From assembly GCA_002084875.1 (NCBI GenBank), contig NBMH01000032.1, forward strand, positions 1 through 38,742: 38,742 nt of DNA, read 5' to 3'. Each line of letters begins with the position of its first letter. Position 1 is the stretch's first letter. This DNA comes from Anaerolineaceae bacterium 4572_78. Lineage in GTDB: Bacteria > Chloroflexota > Anaerolineae > 4572-78. This document shows, piece by piece, positions 23,428-32,147 of this stretch. Made by a program: the position numbers and the translations under genes. Below the pieces are notes generated by a model, which saw only the letters and a program-made list of their open reading frames with translations, was not told the DNA's origin and made no database searches.

Positions 23428-25210
23428 ATTTGACCGTCGTACCTTTGCCAAATTTGCTCTCAATCCAAATTCGTCCTTGATTTTGTTCAATCATTTCGCG
23501 GCAAATAATTAAGCCTAAGCCCGTTCCTTGCTCTTTATTTGTACCAATGGTTGAGTGATGCACATCAATTCTAAATAGTTTATTAAGGTCTTCACGACTC
23601 ATGCCAATACCTGTGTCTGATATAGATACCTCAACAAAAGACTGTACTACAGGTAGCTTACCCGTAGACATGGCAAGGTGAGATTGACTGCCTGTCTTCT
23701 CACCTTGTTTGGTTTTTACTTTAGCAGAAATGATTACATCGCCAGCCTCATTGGTGAATTTGATAGCATTTGAAATCAAATTGCGGGCGATGGTATCAAT
23801 CATATTTTCATCGGCATAAATAAATAACTCGGGGTTAATTTTGTTTTGTAAATTAACCTCCTTTTCTTTTGAATTAGTCCTCAACAACCGCACATTATCC
23901 TCAATAACCTCATGTAGATTGAGTCTTTCGGGTTCATACTGCATCCGCTTCATTTGCAATCGTGACCACTGCAACAAATTTTCTAGCAGATTATACACAT
24001 TTTTGGTAGTACGATGTAAGCTACTGCCTACTTTACGAATGTCATCTGTACCAAATCGTTCGGGCATTTCCGCTAGCAAATTAGACATGCCGAGTAGTGG
24101 TTGAAACGGTCCTTTTAAGTCATGGGCAACAATGGAAAAAAATTTATCTTTGCCCGCATTAATTTGGGCTAAGTCATGCGTTTTTTCTTCTTCTAAACGA
24201 CGTAGCCTTTTTTCCATGCCATATAGCTGGGCATTACGGATAGCAATTGCAATATGATTAGCAATCATCTGTAAGGCTTTTTTGTCCTCTGTATCAAATG
24301 CATCTGGTTTATCAGAATGGATATTTAACACGCCAAGCATTCTATGCCCAACTTGCAAAGGCAGGGTAAATTCTGAAAGTGTTTCAGGAGGTGTTTCAAA
24401 ACCAAAATATGGTTCATTCAAACGGGCATTACTTATAAGATGTGGACATTTCGTCTTGCAAGCCGACGCAACACCACCAGAAAGTGAATCGACCCTAAGA
24501 GAAAGGTTTTGTTCAAGCGAATGCATCCCCTTACGCGTGGCACTTGCTCTTAAGAAGATGGTATTTTCTTTTTTCGTCAGCAGAGATACACTGACACAAT
24601 AATAGCCAAACTTAGAACGAATTAAATTAACTAAGGCTACCAGTAACTCATCTAAATCAAGTATGGAAGTTACCTTTTGTCCTAGCAGACTGGTGGTTTC
24701 CAACTGCACAGCTCGTTTGGATAAAGATGCATTTGCTTTTTTAAGTTCACCACTCAATTTTTGTAATTGTTCGTTTCGGGTTTGTAGGTCTCTTCTAAGG
24801 TCTTGGATATTCAGATGTGTTCTGATTCGAGCTAACATTTCTGCTTGATGAAGTGGTTTAGTAATATAATCCACCGCCCCCAATTCAAACCCTTGCAGTT
24901 TATCTGCTGTTTCAGAAAGTGCTGTCATGAAGATTACCGGAATATCTTTGGTAGTTTCATTTGCTTTTAAACGGCGGCATGTTTCAAAACCATCAATACC
25001 AGGCATCATAATATCCAACAAAATAATGTCGGGATGCACATATTCAGCTCGCTTAAGAGCTACTTGTCCACTTTTTGCCACCAGAATACGAAAGCCGTAC
25101 CCTTCTAAATACTCTGATAACACACTCAAATTTGTGGGATTGTCATCAACAATTAAAATAGTGTAGCGATTAACATGATTTTTTGACGCGTTGGACGATT
25201 GGGCATCCAT
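23402..25210 (-). CDS. Receiver - GAF - histidine kinase
   Basis: 602 residues, soluble. An N-terminal receiver has Asp66 (LLDIMMPGIDG) with DD at 22-23 and a conserved Lys (YITKPLHQAEM). A coiled coil and a GAF domain (about 180-335) follow, then HisKA with His363 (IVAHDLKGPF) and HATPase_c (ENMIDTIARNLISN; DTGIGMS; GTGLGLIIC). A receiver in front of a kinase suggests a relay in which an upstream kinase controls this one. The loop before DTGIGM is extended by about 20 residues (from KTGSQS to LPVVQS) encoded by a palindrome at 23674-23707. GGAGGAG precedes the ATG. It is the last gene of a minus-strand run that begins with the ABC system. Confidence 0.9.
   Translation of the reverse strand: MDAQSSNASKNHVNRYTILIVDDNPTNLSVLSEYLEGYGFRILVAKSGQVALKRAEYVHPDIILLDIMMPGIDGFETCRRLKANETTKDIPVIFMTALSETADKLQGFELGAVDYITKPLHQAEMLARIRTHLNIQDLRRDLQTRNEQLQKLSGELKKANASLSKRAVQLETTSLLGQKVTSILDLDELLVALVNLIRSKFGYYCVSVSLLTKKENTIFLRASATRKGMHSLEQNLSLRVDSLSGGVASACKTKCPHLISNARLNEPYFGFETPPETLSEFTLPLQVGHRMLGVLNIHSDKPDAFDTEDKKALQMIANHIAIAIRNAQLYGMEKRLRRLEEEKTHDLAQINAGKDKFFSIVAHDLKGPFQPLLGMSNLLAEMPERFGTDDIRKVGSSLHRTTKNVYNLLENLLQWSRLQMKRMQYEPERLNLHEVIEDNVRLLRTNSKEKEVNLQNKINPELFIYADENMIDTIARNLISNAIKFTNEAGDVIISAKVKTKQGEKTGSQSHLAMSTGKLPVVQSFVEVSISDTGIGMSREDLNKLFRIDVHHSTIGTNKEQGTGLGLIICREMIEQNQGRIWIESKFGKGTTVKFMLPLHFV
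23674..23707. repeat. Palindromic insertion in the REC-GAF kinase ATPase domain
   Basis: CAAGGTGAGA and TCTCACCTTG form a perfect 10-bp stem around a 14-nt loop. It lies in frame in the same loop of the ATPase domain that is expanded in the two larger kinases, but its sequence is unlike theirs. Confidence 0.8.
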
Positions 25211-25236
25211 TGATTTTTCTCCTCCGAAAATAATTT

Positions 25237-25500
25237 TTAGCCTTGCGACTCCTTATGTTTTTCGAGTAACTCGATAATTTTTTCATCTTCAAAACTTGTC
25301 GCTAATTTTTCAGTTTCGTTAGCAAACGGCTCAAAATCAGAATTTGATTCGACAAGACGGGCTATTCGTTCCCGAATATTAATCATGTCTCCCATCATAG
25401 CAAGATTTAGCAAAAAAGCCAATTCTTCTTTGGATGGAGGGATTACTGTTTCAAGAACTTCAACTGTTTCACAAAGTTGAACTTCTATACCAAAAAAGGG
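25237..25500 (-). pseudogene. C-terminal remnant of a sensor kinase
   Basis: The frame reads FGIEVQLCETVEVLETVIPP, then SKEELAFLLNLAMMGDMINI and ends FEDEKIIELLEKHKESQG. It is clearly similar to the C-terminal tail of the neighbouring kinase pseudogene (EIDILYDLAMMGNMQKIKSH to HFEDREILLFLEQYIE). The kinase core is missing. It is the leftover of a duplicated or related kinase gene, 26 nt upstream of the REC-GAF kinase start. It has no start codon in a sensible place other than an internal TTG. Confidence 0.7.
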
Positions 25501-25734
25501 TTAGTTTGGTGAATACCATAAACCACATGGTTTAAAATTACAATTCTTACCCTTAGCAAGTATAAAATAAAAAACATGGCTTGGGATATTTTTCGACATG
25601 ATTTTCAATCACATGGTCGCACAATGGAGCATCAAATCGCTTGCTTTTTCATGTCAAAGCAAACTTTGACCCTCCAATTTATCTTGTCAAAAAATAGCAT
25701 TGAACAGCCCTCGTAGTTAACATAATTTGCCAAC
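25501..25734. other. Gap between two kinase remnants
   Basis: About 230 bp without a gene. It holds copy 3 of the 50-bp element and its flanks (about 25597-25710). Nothing else was recognised. Confidence 0.5.
25625..25676. repeat. 50-bp dispersed element, copy 3
   Basis: Same orientation as copy 1, with TGGAGC...CCTCCA ends and a CTTGCTTTTTCATGTCAAAG core. Flanking similarity to copy 1 extends on the right through AATTTATCTTGTCAAAAAAT and AGCATT, and on the left through TCAATCA. Confidence 0.9.
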
Positions 25735-27376
25735 TCATTCTATATATTGCTCAAGAAAAAGCAAAATTTCCCTATCCTCAAAATGCCTTGCCATTTTTTG
25801 TAATTTGGTGGCAAATGGAAGATATTGTTTGTCTTTTTCTGCTACGTAAATAGCATGGCTTTTAATTTTCTGCATGTTGCCCATCATTGCCAAATCATAC
25901 AAAATGTCTATTTCGTTAGAAGGAGGAACGATTAGTTTTTCCATCATGGGAACTTCCGCATTGCGGTGCAGGCTCATGTCTTCCTCTAATACATCGCTAG
26001 TTTGATAATCCAATTCGGATACATGGCTAGAAATTTCATATTCCATCAATATTATCAGCACTTCCAAATCAAACCAAAAAGTGCTTCCTTGCCCCGCTTT
26101 GCTTTCTACTTGAATGACACTGCTCATCATTTCTGCCACACGTTGGCTTAACGTCAAGCCTAAACCTGTTCCTTCGGTAAAGCCTAATTCATTTTCTAGT
26201 TGTTCAAAAGGACAAAATATGGCATCAATTTGTTCATTGCTCAAGCCTAATCCCGTATCCTCAATTTCAAAGCGGATATCTTGCTTTCTTTGGATTTTAT
26301 CAGAATCCATGAGCCATTGATTATCTTTGATTAAACCTACACGACATATCACATGTCCATGTGATGTAAATTTGATGGCATTTCCTAATAGACTGATTAA
26401 TATTTGTCGTAGCCGTTGTTGGTCAGTTTGGATATTGGTTGGCAATGGAGTAACAATCTCATATTGAAACATGAGTCCTTTTTCTTTCGCCAAAAAACGA
26501 TATACTTTAATGATTTTTTCAAGAAATGCTGGGAAATGAAAATCGCTCATAAGAATATCTGTTTTGCTAGTCTCAATTCGAGAGAAATCCAAAATATCAT
26601 TGATTATAGTTAATAAATGCTCGCCGCTTTGATGAACGATATTTATTCTTTCATGTTGTTTATGATTTAATGCTTCGGCTATTTCCTTTGCCCTAGCTAG
26701 TTCAACCGTATTTCCTTTGCCCTAGCTAGTTCAACCGTTTTTTTCTCTAACTCTTCAGTCCATTTTGCCAATTCTTGATTAGCCTCTTGCAATGCTTTTT
26801 CTGCACGTTGACGTTCAGCCAATTCTTGTTCAAAGCGATGTGTACGAGCATCGACTCGCTCTTCCAAAGTAGTATTTACCTTCTCTAATTCGATATTCCG
26901 TTCGGCTAACAAGGCTGAAAGTTCCGATAGTTTTTTACGATTGTCTTCAGCTACTTTTACATCACGATAAGCACGCAAAGCAACAATAATTGTTGTTAAT
27001 AATTTGTTATGGGTAAGTTCAAGTTTAGTTTTATAATCATTGATGTCATACTTTAAAATAATGGAAGATTACCAGTCTCATTTTCCTCCATGATGACATC
27101 TAACAATATCACAGCTGTATCAGGATGTGTTTTGATTAACTGTACTGCTTCTTCTCCCGAATAGGCAGAAATAAACTCTAATGGTCTATCATCCACTTTT
27201 AATCTTCGTAAGGACAATCGGGTGATTGTGTGAGTTTCAGGTTCATCATCAACAATCATAATTTTCCATGCATTTTCATTATTATCTAAAGACTGTCGCT
27301 CATCATCAAATAAAATAATGTTATCGTCGTCATTTATTTGCATATCATCGAAAGGTAATGTACTATCCTCCCTCAT
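25735..27376 (-). pseudogene. Receiver - coiled coil - histidine kinase, broken in three places
   Basis: From 27376 down: a receiver (IMIVDDEPETHTITRLSLRR; LLDVIMEENETG) that stops abruptly at about 27060. The next frame resumes with LKYDINDYKTKLELT, the segment normally found about 40 residues later in such DUF3369-like receivers, so a deletion has removed the middle and shifted the frame. A coiled coil follows (26978-26700). A 29-bp tandem duplication (26682-26739) shifts the frame again. The continuation, AEALNHKQHERINIVHQSGEHLL, joins the linker directly to the second HisKA helix, so the H-box with its phosphoacceptor histidine is absent. HATPase_c (DTGLGLS; GTGLGLTL) and a C-terminal domain complete it. 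It overlaps the end of the ABC permease gene by 14 bp, as the downstream member of that run. Confidence 0.85.
26682..26739. repeat. 29-bp tandem duplication
   Basis: TTTCCTTTGCCCTAGCTAG-TTCAACCGT occurs twice head to tail at a 29-bp offset (26682-26710 and 26711-26739). It differs only in the last base. Because 29 is not a multiple of three it breaks the kinase frame. Confidence 0.95.
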
Positions 27377-30275
27377 TGATTTTTAGTTTTTCAGTTATTT
27401 CCGCCCTGACCAATTGCATGGGTTCTTCGGCTCTGCGGTGGACTGCCCAAATTCCACCGATAGCTAACAAGGTTGCTAGGGCTAAGCCATAATTAAGCAT
27501 TTCCCAATACGATTCCTCGCCTTGTTCCATCGGACGCAAGACGCGTGAGGCTGTCCCACGTGAACGAATGGTAAGCAAATCTAAATCCTCTACAGACCAA
27601 TCTACCGTATTTTGCAAAAATTGCAAACTATTGAGATAACGGTCGCGGGTCAAGCGAGTCGAAATGTCAAAGACAAAATCATCAACAAATTCGGCACTAG
27701 CAATCACCACTAAACGAGTTGTATCGGGTGATGATTCAATCGTGCCAACACTTTGGGTATTAGCCGCAGTTGGGTCTTCTCCCTCACCTACTGCTTGCAA
27801 AGGAGGCTCTTTGCCTGTAAAATAGCTATTAAACGTACCACGCATGACAATTGCTAGGATATGGCTGGTTTGTTCTCCTTCAATAGCAAAGCCTACATCA
27901 GGGTAGAGGTCAAAATCAGGTTGGAGGGTCGTATCGGTGCGAATCCATGAATCTGCACTTGATTTTAATAACTCAACCACCTCTCGTTCTTCGTTTACTG
28001 TCTCGTCAACCAACAATGGCGAAGCCCAATTCATGGTAACTGCTGGAATTTGAGCAACGATAGGATTACCTTCTGCCATGCCGTCGGGGCGAACATCTAC
28101 GAAAAATGGGAAGTTAATCGCTTGAACTTCCTGTACTTGCAAGCCGCCCAAATCACGCGTCACGGTTACAGGGAATGGCTCATTTTGTTTATCCATCACC
28201 AAACCATCTTGAATAGTAATTCCATAGCTGGCTAGCATGTCATTCAGTCCTTCAATCAATGGTTCTAAGCCAAGACCACCGCTCATTTGGTCAGGGGCTA
28301 CTTTATAGTTACTTGTGGCAATCACAACTGCTCCACCTCGCATCAAGTATTGGTCAATGGCATATCGTTGATTATCCGTCATCTGTTGAGGAGCAATCAC
28401 TAACAACATATCTATATCGGCTGGCACTTGTCCATTCAATAGGTCAAGTGAACGTACCTCGTAATCTTGGCGTAATTGCTCGGTTATAGAACGCCATGAC
28501 GACAATGGTTGCTGTGGTTGTCCAAACATGTCTTGGGTAGGAGTTTGTGGCGGCACCCATAAACCAATTACCTTAAGAAAACCACTCGATGAGCGTTTTA
28601 AGCCTGATTCAATTGATGTGCGAATATCGCCTTCGGTCAGCTCACCTGATGGGAAAATGGTATAGGATTGGTCTCCGATTGTTAATAGCATGTGCATGTA
28701 GTAACTATCGGGAGAAAATAGGGAAACAGCATAAGGCTGAATACCGTAATCGTTGAATAACTTTTGGGTGTCAACGCCACTGCTTGGATCATTTGGGTTA
28801 ATGATGGAATAGGTAAATTTGCCATTGCTATCTTTCTCGATTTTATCGGCTACATTGGTAATTCGTTCGGGGATTTCGACAAGTTGCTCTGGCAGAGTGT
28901 CAGGGGTGAGATACACGGTCAGTTTTGCCGAATCGGGTAAGGAAGCCAGCAAAACATCAATGCTCTGAAAACCGTAAACAACTTTTTTGATTGCACGTGT
29001 TAAATCATATTCCAAATTGCGAAGGCGAACCTCAATATTTCCATCACGGAATGGCTCAACTTCGATAAGGTCACGAAAATTTAGGACTTCATGCTGGTCG
29101 CCATAGCGAATGAGAATATCAAAATATGAGTTAATAACTGAAGACTCATATTTGCCTGCAATCTGGAATGGCGTAGGACGAATACTATAGCTTTGATTAG
29201 CTTCTAGTTCTTTGTCGGGGTCTTTGGCAGGGTCAACAATTTCGATGACGACCATGCCGTTGGAAGCGACTTCATACTCCTTCAATGTGTCTCGAATTTG
29301 CGGCACAAGTGGAGCCAACAATGGATGCGTCTTTTCACTAAAATAGCCTCGAATGAGAAGTGGTTCTTGTACGTTACTTAACAAGTCATGGGTGGTGCTT
29401 GATAAGCTGTATTCCTTTAGTTCCGTCATGTCAAAACGAGCTTGTACAAATGGATAAAGCCAAAAATTGATAATAACCAAATTTAGGGCAATCAAAGTAG
29501 CAGTGAGTATAGCATTGCCGCGATGTTCAGCCGTATTGTTACCTTTACTCCAACGTTTGCTATCTAGGGAAAGAACATTTAGTCCTAAAAAGATGCCTGC
29601 TAATGATAAATAATACACCAAATCACGCAGGTCAATGACACCACGCTCAATACTTTCAAAATGACTGATGGGAGAAACTGCTCGCAATACATCACCAACA
29701 GCATCGCCGAAAAATTCGGTGAAACCACGTATACCAAGCATGTAAAGTATACCGCAAACTAACACTGTCAAAATCAAAGAAACGATTTGATTGTTTGTGC
29801 GTGATGAGATAAAAAGCCCAATAGCGACATAAGCAGCCGCCATCAAAATAGCGGCGAGGTAGCCCCCAATGACTGGTCCCCAATCAAGATTACCGAGTAT
29901 AGAAACAGTTATAGGTAGAAAAAGTGTCAAAATCAATGCCGTAATAATCAATGTCAATACGGCTAGAAATTTACCGAAGACAAGTTGACTTGTCCGAATC
30001 GGCAAGGTAAGCAAAATTTCTAATGTACCTGTTTGTTCTTCTTCACTCCATTGTCGCATGGTCAAAGCAGCTACTAGGAAAATCATGAGTAACGGCATGG
30101 AGCGGAATAAAGGTCTCACATCAGCGATGCCCCTTGAAAAAAAGGTGTCTACCCAAAAAAATGAGAAAAGGGTTATAGCTAAAAAGACACCCAAAAAAAT
30201 GAGTGCCATTGGTGAACCAAAATAATTACTTAATTCTTTACGAATTATCGCTATGGTCTGTTTCATGTATGTCAC
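27363..30275 (-). CDS. Fused GldF-GldG-like ABC-2 permease and auxiliary protein
   Basis: 970 residues. Residues 1-250 are an ABC-2 permease with six helices (KELSNYFGSPMALIFLGVFL; RQWSEEEQTGTLEILLTLPI is the typical cytoplasmic loop). Another helix (about 258-278) leads into a large extracytoplasmic GldG/ABC-auxiliary region (about 280-930; GYFSEKTHPLLAPLVPQIRDTL, then IDVLLASLP and DIDMLLVIAPQQMTDNQRYAIDQYL). A final helix (about 932-950) and a basic tail end the protein. GldF and GldG are separate in gliding Bacteroidetes; the fused form is seen in Chloroflexi. The transported substrate is unknown. ATG at 30266 behind AGGGGGTG is a better start than the GTG at 30275. The gene overlaps the ATPase gene by about 30-38 bp. 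Confidence 0.85.
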   Translation of the reverse strand: MTYMKQTIAIIRKELSNYFGSPMALIFLGVFLAITLFSFFWVDTFFSRGIADVRPLFRSMPLLMIFLVAALTMRQWSEEEQTGTLEILLTLPIRTSQLVFGKFLAVLTLIITALILTLFLPITVSILGNLDWGPVIGGYLAAILMAAAYVAIGLFISSRTNNQIVSLILTVLVCGILYMLGIRGFTEFFGDAVGDVLRAVSPISHFESIERGVIDLRDLVYYLSLAGIFLGLNVLSLDSKRWSKGNNTAEHRGNAILTATLIALNLVIINFWLYPFVQARFDMTELKEYSLSSTTHDLLSNVQEPLLIRGYFSEKTHPLLAPLVPQIRDTLKEYEVASNGMVVIEIVDPAKDPDKELEANQSYSIRPTPFQIAGKYESSVINSYFDILIRYGDQHEVLNFRDLIEVEPFRDGNIEVRLRNLEYDLTRAIKKVVYGFQSIDVLLASLPDSAKLTVYLTPDTLPEQLVEIPERITNVADKIEKDSNGKFTYSIINPNDPSSGVDTQKLFNDYGIQPYAVSLFSPDSYYMHMLLTIGDQSYTIFPSGELTEGDIRTSIESGLKRSSSGFLKVIGLWVPPQTPTQDMFGQPQQPLSSWRSITEQLRQDYEVRSLDLLNGQVPADIDMLLVIAPQQMTDNQRYAIDQYLMRGGAVVIATSNYKVAPDQMSGGLGLEPLIEGLNDMLASYGITIQDGLVMDKQNEPFPVTVTRDLGGLQVQEVQAINFPFFVDVRPDGMAEGNPIVAQIPAVTMNWASPLLVDETVNEEREVVELLKSSADSWIRTDTTLQPDFDLYPDVGFAIEGEQTSHILAIVMRGTFNSYFTGKEPPLQAVGEGEDPTAANTQSVGTIESSPDTTRLVVIASAEFVDDFVFDISTRLTRDRYLNSLQFLQNTVDWSVEDLDLLTIRSRGTASRVLRPMEQGEESYWEMLNYGLALATLLAIGGIWAVHRRAEEPMQLVRAEITEKLKINEGG

Positions 30276-31194
30276 CCCCTGTGGTTGCTAATTTATTAAA
30301 AATACTTTCTAGTGTTTGTACATCTCGTTTTAATTCACGTACTGCCCAATCGTTTTGGCGAGCTACATCATAAATAATGGGGCTAAGGTCGGTATTTACT
30401 TCGCCCATGATACGATACGCGAGATAGCCATCCGATGTTTTGGTCATGCCGATTTTACGCACACCTTTTATGTTTTTGAGAGTTTCATGCACTCCTGAAG
30501 TACGTTCCTGTAAAACTAAAATACTGTCGTTGGTTGATGATAATTCAGATAAACGATTGTTTGTTTTGATTTGACCATTTATCAAAATAATTACTCGGTC
30601 GCATAACGCCTCCACTTCAGATAAGATATGGGTGGAGAAAAGAATAGTACTGTGTTTCGATAAACGTCGAATTAAATTCCGTATTTCGACGATTTGGGTT
30701 GGGTCAAGCCCGATGGTTGGCTCATCAAGAATTAACAAACGCGGGGCATGCAATATCGCTTGAGCCAATCCGACCCGTTGTCGAAAACCTTTACTCAATT
30801 GGGAAATACGACGAGTAAGATGTTCGGATAGTCCTGTGGCTAAAATAGCCTCTGTTAGATATTTGGGTTGTTCCTTTTCAGGAATCTGCCGTAATTCTGC
30901 TATCATTTTCAGATATGCTTGTACTGACAATTCGGGGTAGAGTGGTGCGTTTTCTGGTAGATAGCCGATGCGAGTTTGGACCTCACTGCGATGAGTGAGA
31001 ACATCCAAGCCATCTATTTCGACAACGCCTCCACCAGGTTGAAGATAGCCTGTTAATGTTTTAATGATAGTGGTTTTCCCAGCCCCGTTAGGACCAAGTA
31101 GCCCCACAATTTCGCCAGATTCAATATCAAAACTTACGCCACGCAATGCTTTAATCATGCCGTAAGATTTGGTAAGCTGTTCTACATGTATCAT
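30238..31194 (-). CDS. ABC transporter ATPase, GldA/CcmA type
   Basis: 318 residues. Walker A GPNGAGKTT (about residue 37), Q-loop segment IGYLPENAPLYPEL, signature LSKGFRQRVGLAQA, Walker B LLILDEP and switch His (FSTHILSEVEALC) are all present. The C-terminal 100 residues are the extension typical of ATPases that serve ABC-2 permeases. It energises the fused permease whose start it overlaps. Promoter sequences in the 210-bp divergent gap (31195-31404) probably drive it, but I could not pick one out on this strand. The gene is intact. Confidence 0.93.
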   Translation of the reverse strand: MIHVEQLTKSYGMIKALRGVSFDIESGEIVGLLGPNGAGKTTIIKTLTGYLQPGGGVVEIDGLDVLTHRSEVQTRIGYLPENAPLYPELSVQAYLKMIAELRQIPEKEQPKYLTEAILATGLSEHLTRRISQLSKGFRQRVGLAQAILHAPRLLILDEPTIGLDPTQIVEIRNLIRRLSKHSTILFSTHILSEVEALCDRVIILINGQIKTNNRLSELSSTNDSILVLQERTSGVHETLKNIKGVRKIGMTKTSDGYLAYRIMGEVNTDLSPIIYDVARQNDWAVRELKRDVQTLESIFNKLATTGGDIHETDHSDNS

Positions 31195-31297
31195 GTTGCC
31201 TCCTGAACTTAGTAATTTCTAAACAATTATGTGCAACGAAAATTAAAAAGCGATTAGAACACTGTTAAAAATGTATTAGAAGTCAAATAGCTTTAAT

Positions 31298-31326
31298 TTG
31301 ACCAATTAAAATTATTATGTTATTAT
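31298..31326 (+). promoter_or_regulatory. Probable promoter of the O-methyltransferase
   Basis: TTGACC (31298-31303), a 17-nt spacer and TATTAT (31321-31326). Confidence 0.55.
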
Positions 31327-31340
31327 GGTATCATATCTCC

Positions 31341-31363
31341 TTCAAGGTACTGTGTTCCTTGAA
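31341..31363 (+). promoter_or_regulatory. Leader hairpin
   Basis: TTCAAGG-TACTGTGTT-CCTTGAA, a 7-bp perfect stem in the untranslated leader between promoter and start codon of the O-methyltransferase. Its role is unknown. Confidence 0.4.
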
Positions 31364-31404
31364 AGTGGTGATTCAATTCTAAATAATATAGGAGAAATCG
31401 TTTT

Positions 31405-32067
31405 ATGGCAAATCGCACCATTAATCTTACCGAACCATTGTATGATTATATGCTTTCTAATTCTTTGAGAGAGCATGAAGTGTTACAACAACTACGTCAG
31501 GAAACTGCTCAACTTGCAAATGCGACAATACAAATTTCGCCTGAACAAGGACAATTCATGGCACTGTTGGCAAAGCTAATCGGAGCCAAGCGGGCGATAG
31601 AAATTGGTGTTTTTACGGGTTATAGTTCCTTATGTATTGCTTTAGTTTTACCCGAAGATGGGCAACTTACTGCCTGTGACATCAATGAAGATTGGACGAA
31701 TATTGCTAAGAAATATTGGCAGAAAGCGAATGTCGCTCATAAAGTTAATTTGTATCTAGCACCTGCTACAGAAACATTGAAAAATCTATTAGGACAAGGA
31801 CAGGCAAACTCTTATGATTTTGCTTTCATTGATGCCAATAAAACAGATTATGATGATTTCTATGAGCTATGTCTGGAGTTAATGCGTCCTGGTGGTCTTA
31901 TTACTATTGATAACATGTTCATGCATGGGGGAGTGGCTGATGAGCAAGTTCAGGATGAAAGTACAAATGCAATTCGTGTTTTGACAAAGAAACTTCATGC
32001 CGATTCTCGTGTGGATGTGAGCATAGTTCATATTGGGGATGGATTAGCTCTTGTTCGTAAAAGGTAG
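31405..32067 (+). CDS. SAM-dependent O-methyltransferase, caffeoyl-CoA type
   Basis: 220 residues, the full length of the family-3 O-methyltransferases. AIEIGVFTGYSSLCIALVLP is the SAM-binding motif I; TACDINEDW is strand 2; FAFIDANKTDYDDFYEL carries the metal-binding Asp and the conserved K; GGLITIDNMFMHG carries the DN metal pair. It should methylate a catechol-like hydroxyl using Mg2+. An AGGAG-like site (TAGGAGAA) precedes the ATG. It is a single-gene unit ending at a symmetric hairpin. Confidence 0.92.
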   Translation: MANRTINLTEPLYDYMLSNSLREHEVLQQLRQETAQLANATIQISPEQGQFMALLAKLIGAKRAIEIGVFTGYSSLCIALVLPEDGQLTACDINEDWTNIAKKYWQKANVAHKVNLYLAPATETLKNLLGQGQANSYDFAFIDANKTDYDDFYELCLELMRPGGLITIDNMFMHGGVADEQVQDESTNAIRVLTKKLHADSRVDVSIVHIGDGLALVRKR

Positions 32068-32119
32068 TTTTTTGCATGGTTCAAGCTAAATAGCAACCAT
32101 AGAAACCAGCCGTTGGGAT

Positions 32120-32140
32120 CCCCCGACTTCTAGTCGGGGG
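32120..32140. terminator. Bidirectional hairpin between convergent genes
   Basis: CCCCCGACT-TCT-AGTCGGGGG, a perfect 9-bp GC-rich stem. No T-run follows, so it may stop transcripts weakly or protect 3' ends. Similar sequences occur as dispersed repeats elsewhere, which is recalled, not checked. Confidence 0.6.
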
Positions 32141-32147
32141 TCGTTGA

